Shown: positions 43,789 through 51,985 of the stretch, in pieces
Layout: every line of letters begins with the position of its first letter
How positions within the stretch are numbered: position 1 is the first letter of the stretch
From: Thiomonas intermedia
Lineage (GTDB): Bacteria; Pseudomonadota; Gammaproteobacteria; Burkholderiales; Burkholderiaceae_C
Direction of reading: 5' to 3'
DNA length: 64,000 nt
NCBI GenBank assembly: GCA_022730375.1
Contig: DZDA01000001.1
Span: 68,471 to 132,470, forward strand
Notes under the pieces: model-generated
Told to the model about the DNA's origin: nothing
Databases searched by the model: none
The model's input: only the letters and a program-made list of their open reading frames with translations
Translations under genes and position numbers: made by a program

Positions 43789-45144
43789 ATGACAGAACGA
43801 CAGATTGTGTCTGGCGATACAACCGCACCGCATGCAGTGGATGTGCTGGTCATTGGCGGTGGTCCGGCAGGCACCACGGCAGCTACCTTGCTGCAGGAGC
43901 GCGGCTTCCGCGTCACTCTGCTCGAAAAGGATCATCATCCCCGATTTCACATCGGCGAGTCCTTGCTGCCGGCCAATCTGCCCTTGCTCGAGAAGTTGGG
44001 GGTGGCCGATGCGGTGAAAGCGATGGCGATGGAAAAATGGGGGGCGGAATTCGTCTCGCCTTGGCATGAACAAGAGACGCAGATGTTTGCGTTCGCAGAC
44101 GCCTGGGACAAGTCGATGCCCATGGCCTACCAGGTCCGGCGCTCGGAATTTGATGCGCTCTTGATGCGAAATACCGCAAGCAAGGGAGTGGACGTGCAGG
44201 AGGGCTGCAAGGTCGATGACGTGCAGTTCCTGCCGGACGAACAAGGCGCGATCATCTCGGCGCAGCATGAGGATGGTCATCGCGCAAGCTGGGCTGCGCG
44301 CTATGTGGTCGACGCTTCTGGACGCGACACGTTTTTTGGCAGCCGCTTCAAGACGAAGAAGCGCAATCCCAAACACAACAGCGCGGCGATCTACGCCCAC
44401 TTCACCGGGGCGAAACGCCTGGAAGGTCAGGCGCAAGGCAACATCACCATTTTCTGGTTTGATCATGGCTGGTTCTGGTTCATTCCCCTGGCGGACGGCG
44501 CGACCAGCGTGGGCGCGGTGGTGTGGCCCTACTACCTCAAGACCCGCAACAAGCCGCTGGACGAATTTTTCGCCGACACCATCGCTATGTCGCCCCAGTT
44601 GAGCGAGCGGCTGGCAGGTGCCACGCGGGTGTCCGAGGTTGAGGCCACGGGGAATTTTTCTTATAGCTGCGGCCATACGTACGGCCCGAACTACCTGTTG
44701 ATCGGGGATGCCTACGCGTTCATCGATCCGGTTTTTTCATCCGGGGTGATGCTGGCGATGCAGGGCGGATTTTTCGCCGCAGACGCCCTTGAAACCTGCC
44801 TGCGTCAACCTGCGCGCGCCGCCAAGGCGCTGGCCCGTTTCGACCGTGAAATGCAGCGTGGCCCGCGCGAGTTCTCCTGGTTCATCTACCGCGTCAACCA
44901 CCCGACCATGCGAGACATGTTCATGGGGCCGCGCAACGTCCTGCGGGTGAAGGAGGCTCTGCTGTCGGTGCTGGCGGGCGACATATTCGGCAAAACCCCG
45001 ATCTGGACTTCGGTGCGTATCCTGAAGGGCATTTTCTACGCCGCTTCGCTCAGGCAGTTTGGCCGCAGTTGGGCGGCGCGGGTGCAACGCAAGCGCCAGA
45101 TCCAGATTCACGACGACCCCCAGCCCGAGACTCAGCACGGCTGA
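43789..45144 (+). CDS. Flavin-dependent halogenase-like FAD oxidoreductase
   Basis: 451 aa; VLVIGGGPAGTTAATLL, FHIGESLLPANLPLLEKLG, WFWFIP (WxWxIP, 44470-44487), FIDPVFSSG (FxxPxxSxG, 44719-44745). Confidence 0.85.
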   Translation: MTERQIVSGDTTAPHAVDVLVIGGGPAGTTAATLLQERGFRVTLLEKDHHPRFHIGESLLPANLPLLEKLGVADAVKAMAMEKWGAEFVSPWHEQETQMFAFADAWDKSMPMAYQVRRSEFDALLMRNTASKGVDVQEGCKVDDVQFLPDEQGAIISAQHEDGHRASWAARYVVDASGRDTFFGSRFKTKKRNPKHNSAAIYAHFTGAKRLEGQAQGNITIFWFDHGWFWFIPLADGATSVGAVVWPYYLKTRNKPLDEFFADTIAMSPQLSERLAGATRVSEVEATGNFSYSCGHTYGPNYLLIGDAYAFIDPVFSSGVMLAMQGGFFAADALETCLRQPARAAKALARFDREMQRGPREFSWFIYRVNHPTMRDMFMGPRNVLRVKEALLSVLAGDIFGKTPIWTSVRILKGIFYAASLRQFGRSWAARVQRKRQIQIHDDPQPETQHG

Positions 45145-45158
45145 CGCCGCCCTTGTTC

Positions 45159-46190
45159 ATGCTGCAACTGCTGCACCTGCCTGCAAGCGCGCTGGCCCAA
45201 GTCGCGCGCGACGCGTCTTCTCCCCTGCTCGGCGCCGCCTGTTTTGGCGCAGGCGCAGGCCCGATTCCGCACCCTCTTTTTCCGCTGGCCAGCGTTCAGG
45301 TTGAGCCGCTGGCGGGCGAACCCGCCTTGTGCGAAGCCTGGTCGACACAAGGGCCGCTGCAGCAGGGCAAGACGGGGCGCGTACATTGGTGCAGTAACGG
45401 CGACGTGTTATTCGCCGTGCTGCAGGTGGCAGAGGCCGTGACCGCAGACGCGGAGGGCGTGCCGCCGTTGCAGGCGGCGTCGCGCGCGGCCTATGCCGAT
45501 CTGTTCACCGCGCTTGATGCGTTGGGCTACCCGCATTTGTTGCGGGTCTGGAATCATGTGCCCGATATCAATGGCGAGAGCTCAGGCGTCGAGCGCTATC
45601 GGCTGTTCAACATTGGCAGGCAAGACGCCTTTCTGGCCCACGGGCGTACTGTGGCCGGCACCAGCGTGCCCGCGGCCAGCGCCCTGGGTGCATCGGCCAA
45701 CGCGCCGCTGCTGGTGTATTGCATCGCCGCGCGCCAGCCCGCTGCGGCGATTGAAAATCCGCGGCAGCTCAGCGCCTATCACTATCCGCAAGACTATGGG
45801 CCGCGCAGCCCCACGTTTTCGCGCGCCAGTCTGGCGACTTTCGGACAGCAGCATCTGCTCTTCATCTCGGGCACCGCCAGCATCGTGGGACATCGCACCC
45901 TGCACGCCGAGGACGTGGCGGAGCAGACGCGTGAGACCTTGCGCAATGTCGAGGCTGTGTTGCAGCAGGCGCATGCGAAGGGCGTTGCGGGCATGCGTCT
46001 TGCAAACCTGCACTACAAGGTCTATGTGCGGCACCCGGCAGACTGGCCGGTCATTCGCGCCGAACTGCAGCGTGCGGCAGGCGCAGCGGTGCACGCCATC
46101 GCCTTGCAGGCTGACGTCTGCCGCTCCGATCTGCTGGTGGAAATCGAGGCGACCGGCTTGCAGACCACAAATCAGGATCTTCGCGCATGA
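45159..46190 (+). CDS. Chorismatase (XanB2/FkbO/Hyg5-like)
   Basis: Start re-set to 45159 (MLQLLHLPASALAQVARD); LRVWNHVPDINGESSGVERYRLFNIGRQDAF, FSRASLATFGQQHLLFISGTASIVGHRTLH, C-terminal CRSDLLVEIEATG. Confidence 0.85.
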   Translation: MLQLLHLPASALAQVARDASSPLLGAACFGAGAGPIPHPLFPLASVQVEPLAGEPALCEAWSTQGPLQQGKTGRVHWCSNGDVLFAVLQVAEAVTADAEGVPPLQAASRAAYADLFTALDALGYPHLLRVWNHVPDINGESSGVERYRLFNIGRQDAFLAHGRTVAGTSVPAASALGASANAPLLVYCIAARQPAAAIENPRQLSAYHYPQDYGPRSPTFSRASLATFGQQHLLFISGTASIVGHRTLHAEDVAEQTRETLRNVEAVLQQAHAKGVAGMRLANLHYKVYVRHPADWPVIRAELQRAAGAAVHAIALQADVCRSDLLVEIEATGLQTTNQDLRA

Positions 46191-47026
46191 GGCATCGTTT
46201 GCTTGTCACCGCAGCCATCGCGCTGGCGTTTTCTACCTTGCCTGGAGCGGCTTCGGCGGAGCAGAAACCGCTGTGGGAATTCGGCCTTGGGGTAGGCGGG
46301 GTGAGCTTCCCGGCCTATCCGGGCTCGGATGCACAGCGCAACTATGCGGTGCCAGTGCCGTATATCGTGTACCGCGGCGAGTTCATCAAGGCAGACCGCA
46401 ACGGGGTGCAGGCGCGCCTGTTCGATACTGATCGGGTCGAGTCCTATTTCAGCCTCAGTGCCTCGCCGCCTGTCAACAGTGCGTCCAATGGGGCGCGTAG
46501 CGGCATGCCCGATCTCAAGCCCATGGTCGAGTTCGGCCCCGCGCTCGAAGTGCATCTGTGGCAATCCGCCGCGCAGCGCATGCGGCTCGATTTCCGCATG
46601 CCATTGCGCACCGCCTACACCGTGCAGACGCGACCGCAGCAGGTGGGATGGGTGCTGGCTCCGGTGCTCAATCTCGACATGGGCGGCGTGGAGGGGCTGC
46701 CGGGCTGGAACCTGGGCATGCAGACCGGCCCGGTGTTCGCCGACCGACAGTACAACCAGACGTTCTATGGTGTTGACAGCGCTTACGCCACTGCAGCACG
46801 CCCCGCCTACGCGGCGCGCGGCGGCTATTCGGGAAGCCAGTTCACAGTCGCCTTGAGCAAACGATTTTCTGGTTTCTGGGTGGGCGCCTTTGCGCGCTAC
46901 GACAATCTGGACGGGGCCGTCTTTGCCGACAGTCCGCTGATGCGTCGCAGCCAGAACCTGTCGCTCGGCTTCGGCATCGCGTGGATACTCGGCCAGTCAT
47001 CCAGAATGGTGGACAGTCATGAATGA
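46187..47026 (+). CDS. MipA/OmpV family outer-membrane protein
   Basis: 279 aa with signal peptide; LWEFGLGVGGVSFPAYPGSDAQRNYAVPVPYIVYRGEFIKADRNGVQARLFDTDRVE. Confidence 0.9.
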   Translation: MRHRLLVTAAIALAFSTLPGAASAEQKPLWEFGLGVGGVSFPAYPGSDAQRNYAVPVPYIVYRGEFIKADRNGVQARLFDTDRVESYFSLSASPPVNSASNGARSGMPDLKPMVEFGPALEVHLWQSAAQRMRLDFRMPLRTAYTVQTRPQQVGWVLAPVLNLDMGGVEGLPGWNLGMQTGPVFADRQYNQTFYGVDSAYATAARPAYAARGGYSGSQFTVALSKRFSGFWVGAFARYDNLDGAVFADSPLMRRSQNLSLGFGIAWILGQSSRMVDSHE

Positions 47027-47828
47027 GGATGTGATCGTGCCGGAGACCGTCTCAGAGTCAACATGGCGCAATGGCTGGGACATGGCGCGGGTGTTTTTCG
47101 GGCTCGGCATCTTGGGCGTGATGGGGCTGCTTTGGTCTCTGCTGGCCATCCCGCTGTACTACCTGCTGCCGCGCCGAGCGGGCCTCTTGGTCGGACGCTG
47201 GCTGATTCATTCGGCGTTCCGCGTGTATTTGCGTATTTTGGCGCTGATCGGCGCCTGCAATTTCGACCTGTCGGCGCTCGACGCCCTGCGCGGCCAGCCG
47301 CCCATGATCATCGCACCCAATCATCCTTCGCTGATCGACGCCGTGCTGGTGATCTCGCGCCTGCCCGGACTTGCCTGCATCATGAAGGCCAGCATTGTGG
47401 ACAACCCCTCGCTGGGCGCGGGCGCGCGGCTTGCGCGCTACATCCGCAACGACGCGTTGCGCAGCATGATCCACCTCGCCGTCGCCGATCTGAGATCGGG
47501 GCATCATCTGCTGCTGTTTCCCGAAGGCACGCGCAGTACGGGCCGACCCATCGGAACCCTGCGCGGCAGCGTGGCGCTCATCGCCAAACAGGCGCGGGTG
47601 CCGGTACAGACCGTGTTCATCGAGACCGATTCGCCTTTCCTCGCCAAAGGCTGGCCTCTGACGCGCCGACCGCAATTGCCCATCACCTACCGGGTGCGCC
47701 TGGGCAAGCGCTTCGATCCGCCGCAGGATGCGCAGGCCTTCATCGCCGAGCTCGACGCCTATTACCGTGACGCGCTGGCGGGCGCCACACTACCGGATCC
47801 TCTCGTAGCGCCCTCCGCGGATGACTGA
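47019..47828 (+). CDS. 1-acylglycerol-3-phosphate O-acyltransferase (PlsC-like)
   Basis: 269 aa; IAPNHPSLIDAVLVISRLPG (NHx4D variant) and LLLFPEGTRSTG. Confidence 0.9.
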   Translation: MNEDVIVPETVSESTWRNGWDMARVFFGLGILGVMGLLWSLLAIPLYYLLPRRAGLLVGRWLIHSAFRVYLRILALIGACNFDLSALDALRGQPPMIIAPNHPSLIDAVLVISRLPGLACIMKASIVDNPSLGAGARLARYIRNDALRSMIHLAVADLRSGHHLLLFPEGTRSTGRPIGTLRGSVALIAKQARVPVQTVFIETDSPFLAKGWPLTRRPQLPITYRVRLGKRFDPPQDAQAFIAELDAYYRDALAGATLPDPLVAPSADD

Positions 47829-48621
47829 GTCCCACGTTGCCGCAGGCGGCCCGCCTCCCAGCGCGACGCACCTCGTCCTGATCCCTAGCTATGACCCGGG
47901 CGCCCAGGTCTATGACACGGTGCGTGCGGCGCGCGCGCAGTGGGCGCCGGTATGGGTGGTTGTCGACGGCAGCACTGACGGCACGGCGCAAGGGCTGCGC
48001 GAGATGGCCGACGAAGACCCCCAACTGCGTGTCTTCGTGCTGCCGCAAAACAGTGGCAAGGGCGCTGCGGTGCTGCACGGCCTTGACGCCGCTGCGGCTG
48101 CGGGCTACAGCCACGTGCTGACCATGGACTCCGACGGCCAACATCCGGCCGAACGCATCCCCGCCTTCATGGCCGCTTCACAGCGGCAGCCGCAGGCCAT
48201 GGTGCTCGGCGTGCCGGTGTTCGACGCCAACGCGCCCAGCCTGCGCGTGCAGGGCCGCAAGGTCTCCAACGCCTGGGCCCATCTCGAAACCCTGTGGGCC
48301 GGCATCGGCGATTCACTCTACGGCTTTCGTGTCTACCCGGTGGCGCCGCTGCGCGCGGTGATGCAGCGCCAGCACTGGATGCGTCGCTTCGATTTCGACC
48401 CCGAAGCCGTGGTGCGTCTGAGCTGGCGCGGCGTGCCTGCCGTCAACCTGCCTGCTCCGGTGCGCTACCTGCGCCCCGAGGAAGGCGGCGTGTCGCACTT
48501 CAGTTATCTGCGCGACAACGTCCTGCTGACCTGGATGCACACTCGCCTGTTCCTCGGCTTCGTACTTCGGCTGCCCCTGCTGGTATGGCGACGCGTGCGC
48601 GGAACACCGGGCGTTGGCTGA
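47821..48621 (+). CDS. Glycosyltransferase family 2
   Basis: 266 aa; HLVLIPSYDPGAQVYDTV...WVVVDGSTDGTAQGL...VLTMDSDGQHPAERIPAF. Confidence 0.9.
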   Translation: MTESHVAAGGPPPSATHLVLIPSYDPGAQVYDTVRAARAQWAPVWVVVDGSTDGTAQGLREMADEDPQLRVFVLPQNSGKGAAVLHGLDAAAAAGYSHVLTMDSDGQHPAERIPAFMAASQRQPQAMVLGVPVFDANAPSLRVQGRKVSNAWAHLETLWAGIGDSLYGFRVYPVAPLRAVMQRQHWMRRFDFDPEAVVRLSWRGVPAVNLPAPVRYLRPEEGGVSHFSYLRDNVLLTWMHTRLFLGFVLRLPLLVWRRVRGTPGVG

Positions 48622-49932
48622 TCAGGCTTTGGCCGAGTCGGCGCAGCCTTGCTCGGCGGGCTCTGCGGTCGCGAGACGCGGCAGCCACAGCCGCAGCATC
48701 GGCGCGGTGATCACGGTGCTGAAAATCGCCATCAGCACCAACATGGTGAATACATTGCGCGAGATGGCGCCCAGGTCGTAGCCCACGTTGATGACGATGA
48801 GTTCCATCAGCGCACGGGTGTTCATCAGGGCGCCCATTACACCGGCTTGGGGACGGCTCATACCGCACCAGCGTGCGGCCAGATAAGCGCCGCCGAACTT
48901 GCCCAGCGTGGCCAGCATGATGAGCAGCGCGCACCAGGCCCACAAGGCACTGCTGGACAGACCGCCGACGTCGGTGCGCAGGCCGGTGTAGGTGAAAAAG
49001 ATCGGCAGGAAAAACACCAGGACGAAGGGACTGACCTGTGTTTTCCAGGCCTGAACCAGCCGGGCCTGGTCGTGCAGGATGACGCCCATCATGAAGCCGC
49101 CGAAGATGGCGAAAATACCGATTTGATAGGTGCACATGGCCGAGATGAATATGGCCGCCAGCACCACGCCCAGCAGATTGGGCGACAGATCGCCGCCATC
49201 CGCCTGAAAGTGACGGATGGCGCGGTGCATCAGCGGCCGCACGACAAACAGCCAGAGCAGCGCAAAGCCGAGCACCATCAGCACTTTCAGGCCGAAGGCG
49301 GCCGGCTCGAAGTGGCTCGCCGCCAAGGTGGTGACCAGGGCCAGCAGCAGCCAGCCGACCACGTCGTTGAAGGCGGCGGCGCTGATGGCAATGACGCCCA
49401 GCCGGGTGCGGTGCAGGTCGAAGTCCACCAGGATGCGGCCCAGGATGGGCAGGGCGGTGATGGAGAACGCCGTGGCGATGAACAGTGCGCTGACCTCGCC
49501 CCCTGACTGGGGCGACAGCGTGGCGGCGCTGAAGGCGCCGAACCCCAGGCCGAGTGCGAAGGGCGCCAGCATGCTGGCGATGCCGATCCACAGCACGGCA
49601 CGGCGGTTGCTGCGCACGCCGAGGTGCGCGAAGTCGAACTCCAGGCCGATCTGGAACATCAGCAGGATCAGGCCGATCTGCGACAGGATTTGCAGCGGCG
49701 TTCCCGAGGCCGAATGAAAGACGACATGGAACACATCGGGAGCAAGCAGGCCGAACAGGGAAGGCCCGAGCAGGATGCCGATCACGATCTCGCCCACAGC
49801 GGCCGTCTGTCCAAGCCGCCGTGCGAGCACGCCGCCGACGCGTCCGGCCAGCACGATGACCGTGAGCTGCAGCAGGGTGAAGAACAGCAGGGTCTCGGCG
49901 GCGTGGACAGAGAGGGGCGTGTTGACGCTCAT
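48622..49932 (-). CDS. Cation:proton antiporter (CPA2/Kef-type)
   Basis: About 436 aa; GVLARRLGQTAAVGEIVIGILLGPSLFG, LFIATAFSITALPILGRILVDFDLHRTRLGVIAISAAAFNDVVGW. Confidence 0.9.
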   Translation of the reverse strand: MSVNTPLSVHAAETLLFFTLLQLTVIVLAGRVGGVLARRLGQTAAVGEIVIGILLGPSLFGLLAPDVFHVVFHSASGTPLQILSQIGLILLMFQIGLEFDFAHLGVRSNRRAVLWIGIASMLAPFALGLGFGAFSAATLSPQSGGEVSALFIATAFSITALPILGRILVDFDLHRTRLGVIAISAAAFNDVVGWLLLALVTTLAASHFEPAAFGLKVLMVLGFALLWLFVVRPLMHRAIRHFQADGGDLSPNLLGVVLAAIFISAMCTYQIGIFAIFGGFMMGVILHDQARLVQAWKTQVSPFVLVFFLPIFFTYTGLRTDVGGLSSSALWAWCALLIMLATLGKFGGAYLAARWCGMSRPQAGVMGALMNTRALMELIVINVGYDLGAISRNVFTMLVLMAIFSTVITAPMLRLWLPRLATAEPAEQGCADSAKA

Positions 49933-49963
49933 GGGCAATGGCGGCGGGCAAGGGGGATGGGGA

Positions 49964-50704
49964 TCAGATCATGCCGCCATTGATGGAAATGATCTGGCCG
50001 CTGATGTAGGCCGCTCGATCGGACGCAAGAAAGCCGACGAGATCGGCCACTTCCTCGGGCTGGCCGGCGCGCTTCATCGGTACGAGCCGCGCCACGGCGT
50101 CGGCATCGAAGCTGTCCGCGCTCATCGGCGTGGCGATGATGCCGGGAGCCACCGCGTTCACGGTGATGCCGCGGCTGGCCACTTCCAGCGCCAGGGATTT
50201 GGTGGCGGCGTGCAGCGCACCCTTGGCGGCGGCATAGTTCACCTGGCCACGGTTGCCCGTGATGGCGGCTACCGAGGTGATGTTGATGACACGCCCCCAA
50301 CGGGTGCGAATCATGGGCAGCATCAACGGCTGGGTGAGGTGGAAAAAGCTGTTGAGGTTGACGTCGATGACCCGTTGCCATTGGTCGGCGCGCATGCCGG
50401 GAAACACCGCGTCATCATGCAGGCCGGCGTTGTTGACCAGCACCTGGATCGGTCCGCTGGCCAAGAGCTCCTCGGCGGCTGCCGCGGTGGCCGCGGGGTC
50501 GCTCAGGTCGAAGGCCAGTGCCTGCGCGATGTGGCCCTGGCCGCGCAGTTCTGCGGCCAGAGACTGGGCGCGCAGCACGCCGCTGTTGGCGTGAATGAAT
50601 ACGGCAAAACCATCGGCGGCTAGGCGACGGCAGATCGCGGCGCCTATGCCGCCGCTGCCGCCGGTGACCAAGGCGCGACGTGCTTGTGGCGTGGTGTCAT
50701 TCAT
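49964..50704 (-). CDS. 3-oxoacyl-ACP reductase (FabG/ApeQ-like)
   Basis: Start re-set to 50704 (MNDTTPQARRALVTGGSGGIGAAICRRLA); SDR motifs NNAG and YAAAKGAL. Confidence 0.92.
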   Translation of the reverse strand: MNDTTPQARRALVTGGSGGIGAAICRRLAADGFAVFIHANSGVLRAQSLAAELRGQGHIAQALAFDLSDPAATAAAAEELLASGPIQVLVNNAGLHDDAVFPGMRADQWQRVIDVNLNSFFHLTQPLMLPMIRTRWGRVINITSVAAITGNRGQVNYAAAKGALHAATKSLALEVASRGITVNAVAPGIIATPMSADSFDADAVARLVPMKRAGQPEEVADLVGFLASDRAAYISGQIISINGGMI

Positions 50705-51173
50705 CGGTTTGATCACCGTCGTGGCCCAACAGGACCGACGCGCGGCCTTCCAGCAGCAGTCGGTCTGCAGCGTGCACGCTGAACTGGTAGAGCAGCATGC
50801 TGGCATCGCCGCTGATGCGCTCGGCGTTCACCGTGAGATCGGCGACCAAGTCGTCGATGCGGGTGGCATGCAGTTGTACCGCGCGCACGCTGACCAGCAT
50901 GCCGGGTCGCGGCGGCGCTTCCAGCGGCGCGGCCAAGGCGCCGTGCACTGCCATGGCCTGCGCGGCGTATTCGATCCCGCAAGCTGCTCCGAGCCGGTCG
51001 AACTGACGCAAGGGGTTGTCCGCGTCGCGGTGGCTGCTGGCGCTGCAGACGATGCGCTGCGCGTCCCACGCCAGCACCCGGTCGAGCAGACACATGGCGC
51101 CCTGATGCGGAATGTGCGCGGCGATCCACGCGTGATCGCGTGCGCTCTCGTCAGGTTGGGCGGGGTTCAGCAT
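50697..51173 (-). CDS. Hotdog-fold 3-hydroxyacyl-ACP dehydratase-like protein (ApeP-like)
   Basis: 158 aa; AHIPHQGAMCLLDRVLAWDAQRIVCSASSHRDADNPLRQFDRLGAACGIEYAAQAMAVHGAL. Confidence 0.85.
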   Translation of the reverse strand: MLNPAQPDESARDHAWIAAHIPHQGAMCLLDRVLAWDAQRIVCSASSHRDADNPLRQFDRLGAACGIEYAAQAMAVHGALAAPLEAPPRPGMLVSVRAVQLHATRIDDLVADLTVNAERISGDASMLLYQFSVHAADRLLLEGRASVLLGHDGDQTDE

Positions 51174-51985
51174 GGAGCGAGGCGCACTTCAAGTTGTTGA
51201 TCGGGGAGCTGGTCAAGCACCACGGTATCGCTCTGTCTTTTGCACAGGGCTTGCAGTAACGGTAGGCAGCGGGCTGCAGGGATGGCGCCACGCAGGGTTT
51301 CCAGCCCGGCATCGGCCAGCCGGTTTGCGGGGGCGCGGGTGAAGGGTAGACTCGGATCCAGGCTGAGCCGGGCCAGGGTGTGCGCCCCAGCCTCTGGCGC
51401 GAGGGCCAGTGCAACGCCAAAGCTGTCGGGGATGGGGCGGGCGCTGTGCAGCGGCTCGGGATAGCAGGTGTCGTAGGCCAGCAGCAGCACGGGCTGGCGC
51501 AGAAGCGTGACTTGCACCAGTGCTTCGAGCAGCCCGGCAGCAAAGCTGGCATCGAACGCGCACAGCACCGCGGATGGGGCCTTGGCCCCGGTGGCAATGC
51601 CCCAATAGCCTGAGGCTGCGTTGTGCACCGAGTTGTGAAAGCGGGTCGGCGAAATCAGCCGGTCGCTTGATGCGAGGGCGTCGCAGATCTCGTGGCAGTT
51701 CCGTCCGTCGCCACTGGAGGAAGAAAACACGGTGGCCAGATCAGCGGCCTGCATTCCGGCGGCCGCCACGGCCTCCAGTCCCGTGGCCAGGGTGAGCTTG
51801 ATGACGGCGGTAGCGCGGCGGCGTTCGGCCGGCGGCAGAATTTGCGGCGTCGGCAGCACGGTCGGCTCCGGCACATAGGGCGCTTCGTGCATCAACACGG
51901 CGCGCGCCTGCGGCCAGTCGCGTAAGCCGGGGCCGAGCAGGCCGATGCCGTCCAAGCAGGCGCTGAGCAAGGTGGGCGGGCTCAT
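51167..51985 (-). CDS. Beta-ketoacyl synthase-like protein, chain-length-factor type (ApeC-like)
   Basis: Start re-set to 51985 (MSPPTLLSACLDGIGLLGPGL); KS N-terminal fold, but the nucleophile segment reads VLCAFDASFAAGLLEA with no TACSSS Cys. Confidence 0.75.
   Translation of the reverse strand: MSPPTLLSACLDGIGLLGPGLRDWPQARAVLMHEAPYVPEPTVLPTPQILPPAERRRATAVIKLTLATGLEAVAAAGMQAADLATVFSSSSGDGRNCHEICDALASSDRLISPTRFHNSVHNAASGYWGIATGAKAPSAVLCAFDASFAAGLLEALVQVTLLRQPVLLLAYDTCYPEPLHSARPIPDSFGVALALAPEAGAHTLARLSLDPSLPFTRAPANRLADAGLETLRGAIPAARCLPLLQALCKRQSDTVVLDQLPDQQLEVRLAPC

Noticed and set aside
48500-49951. 483-aa ORF overlapping the antiporter in another frame
   Set aside because: Arg/Ala/Pro-rich out-of-frame translation of the antiporter gene.
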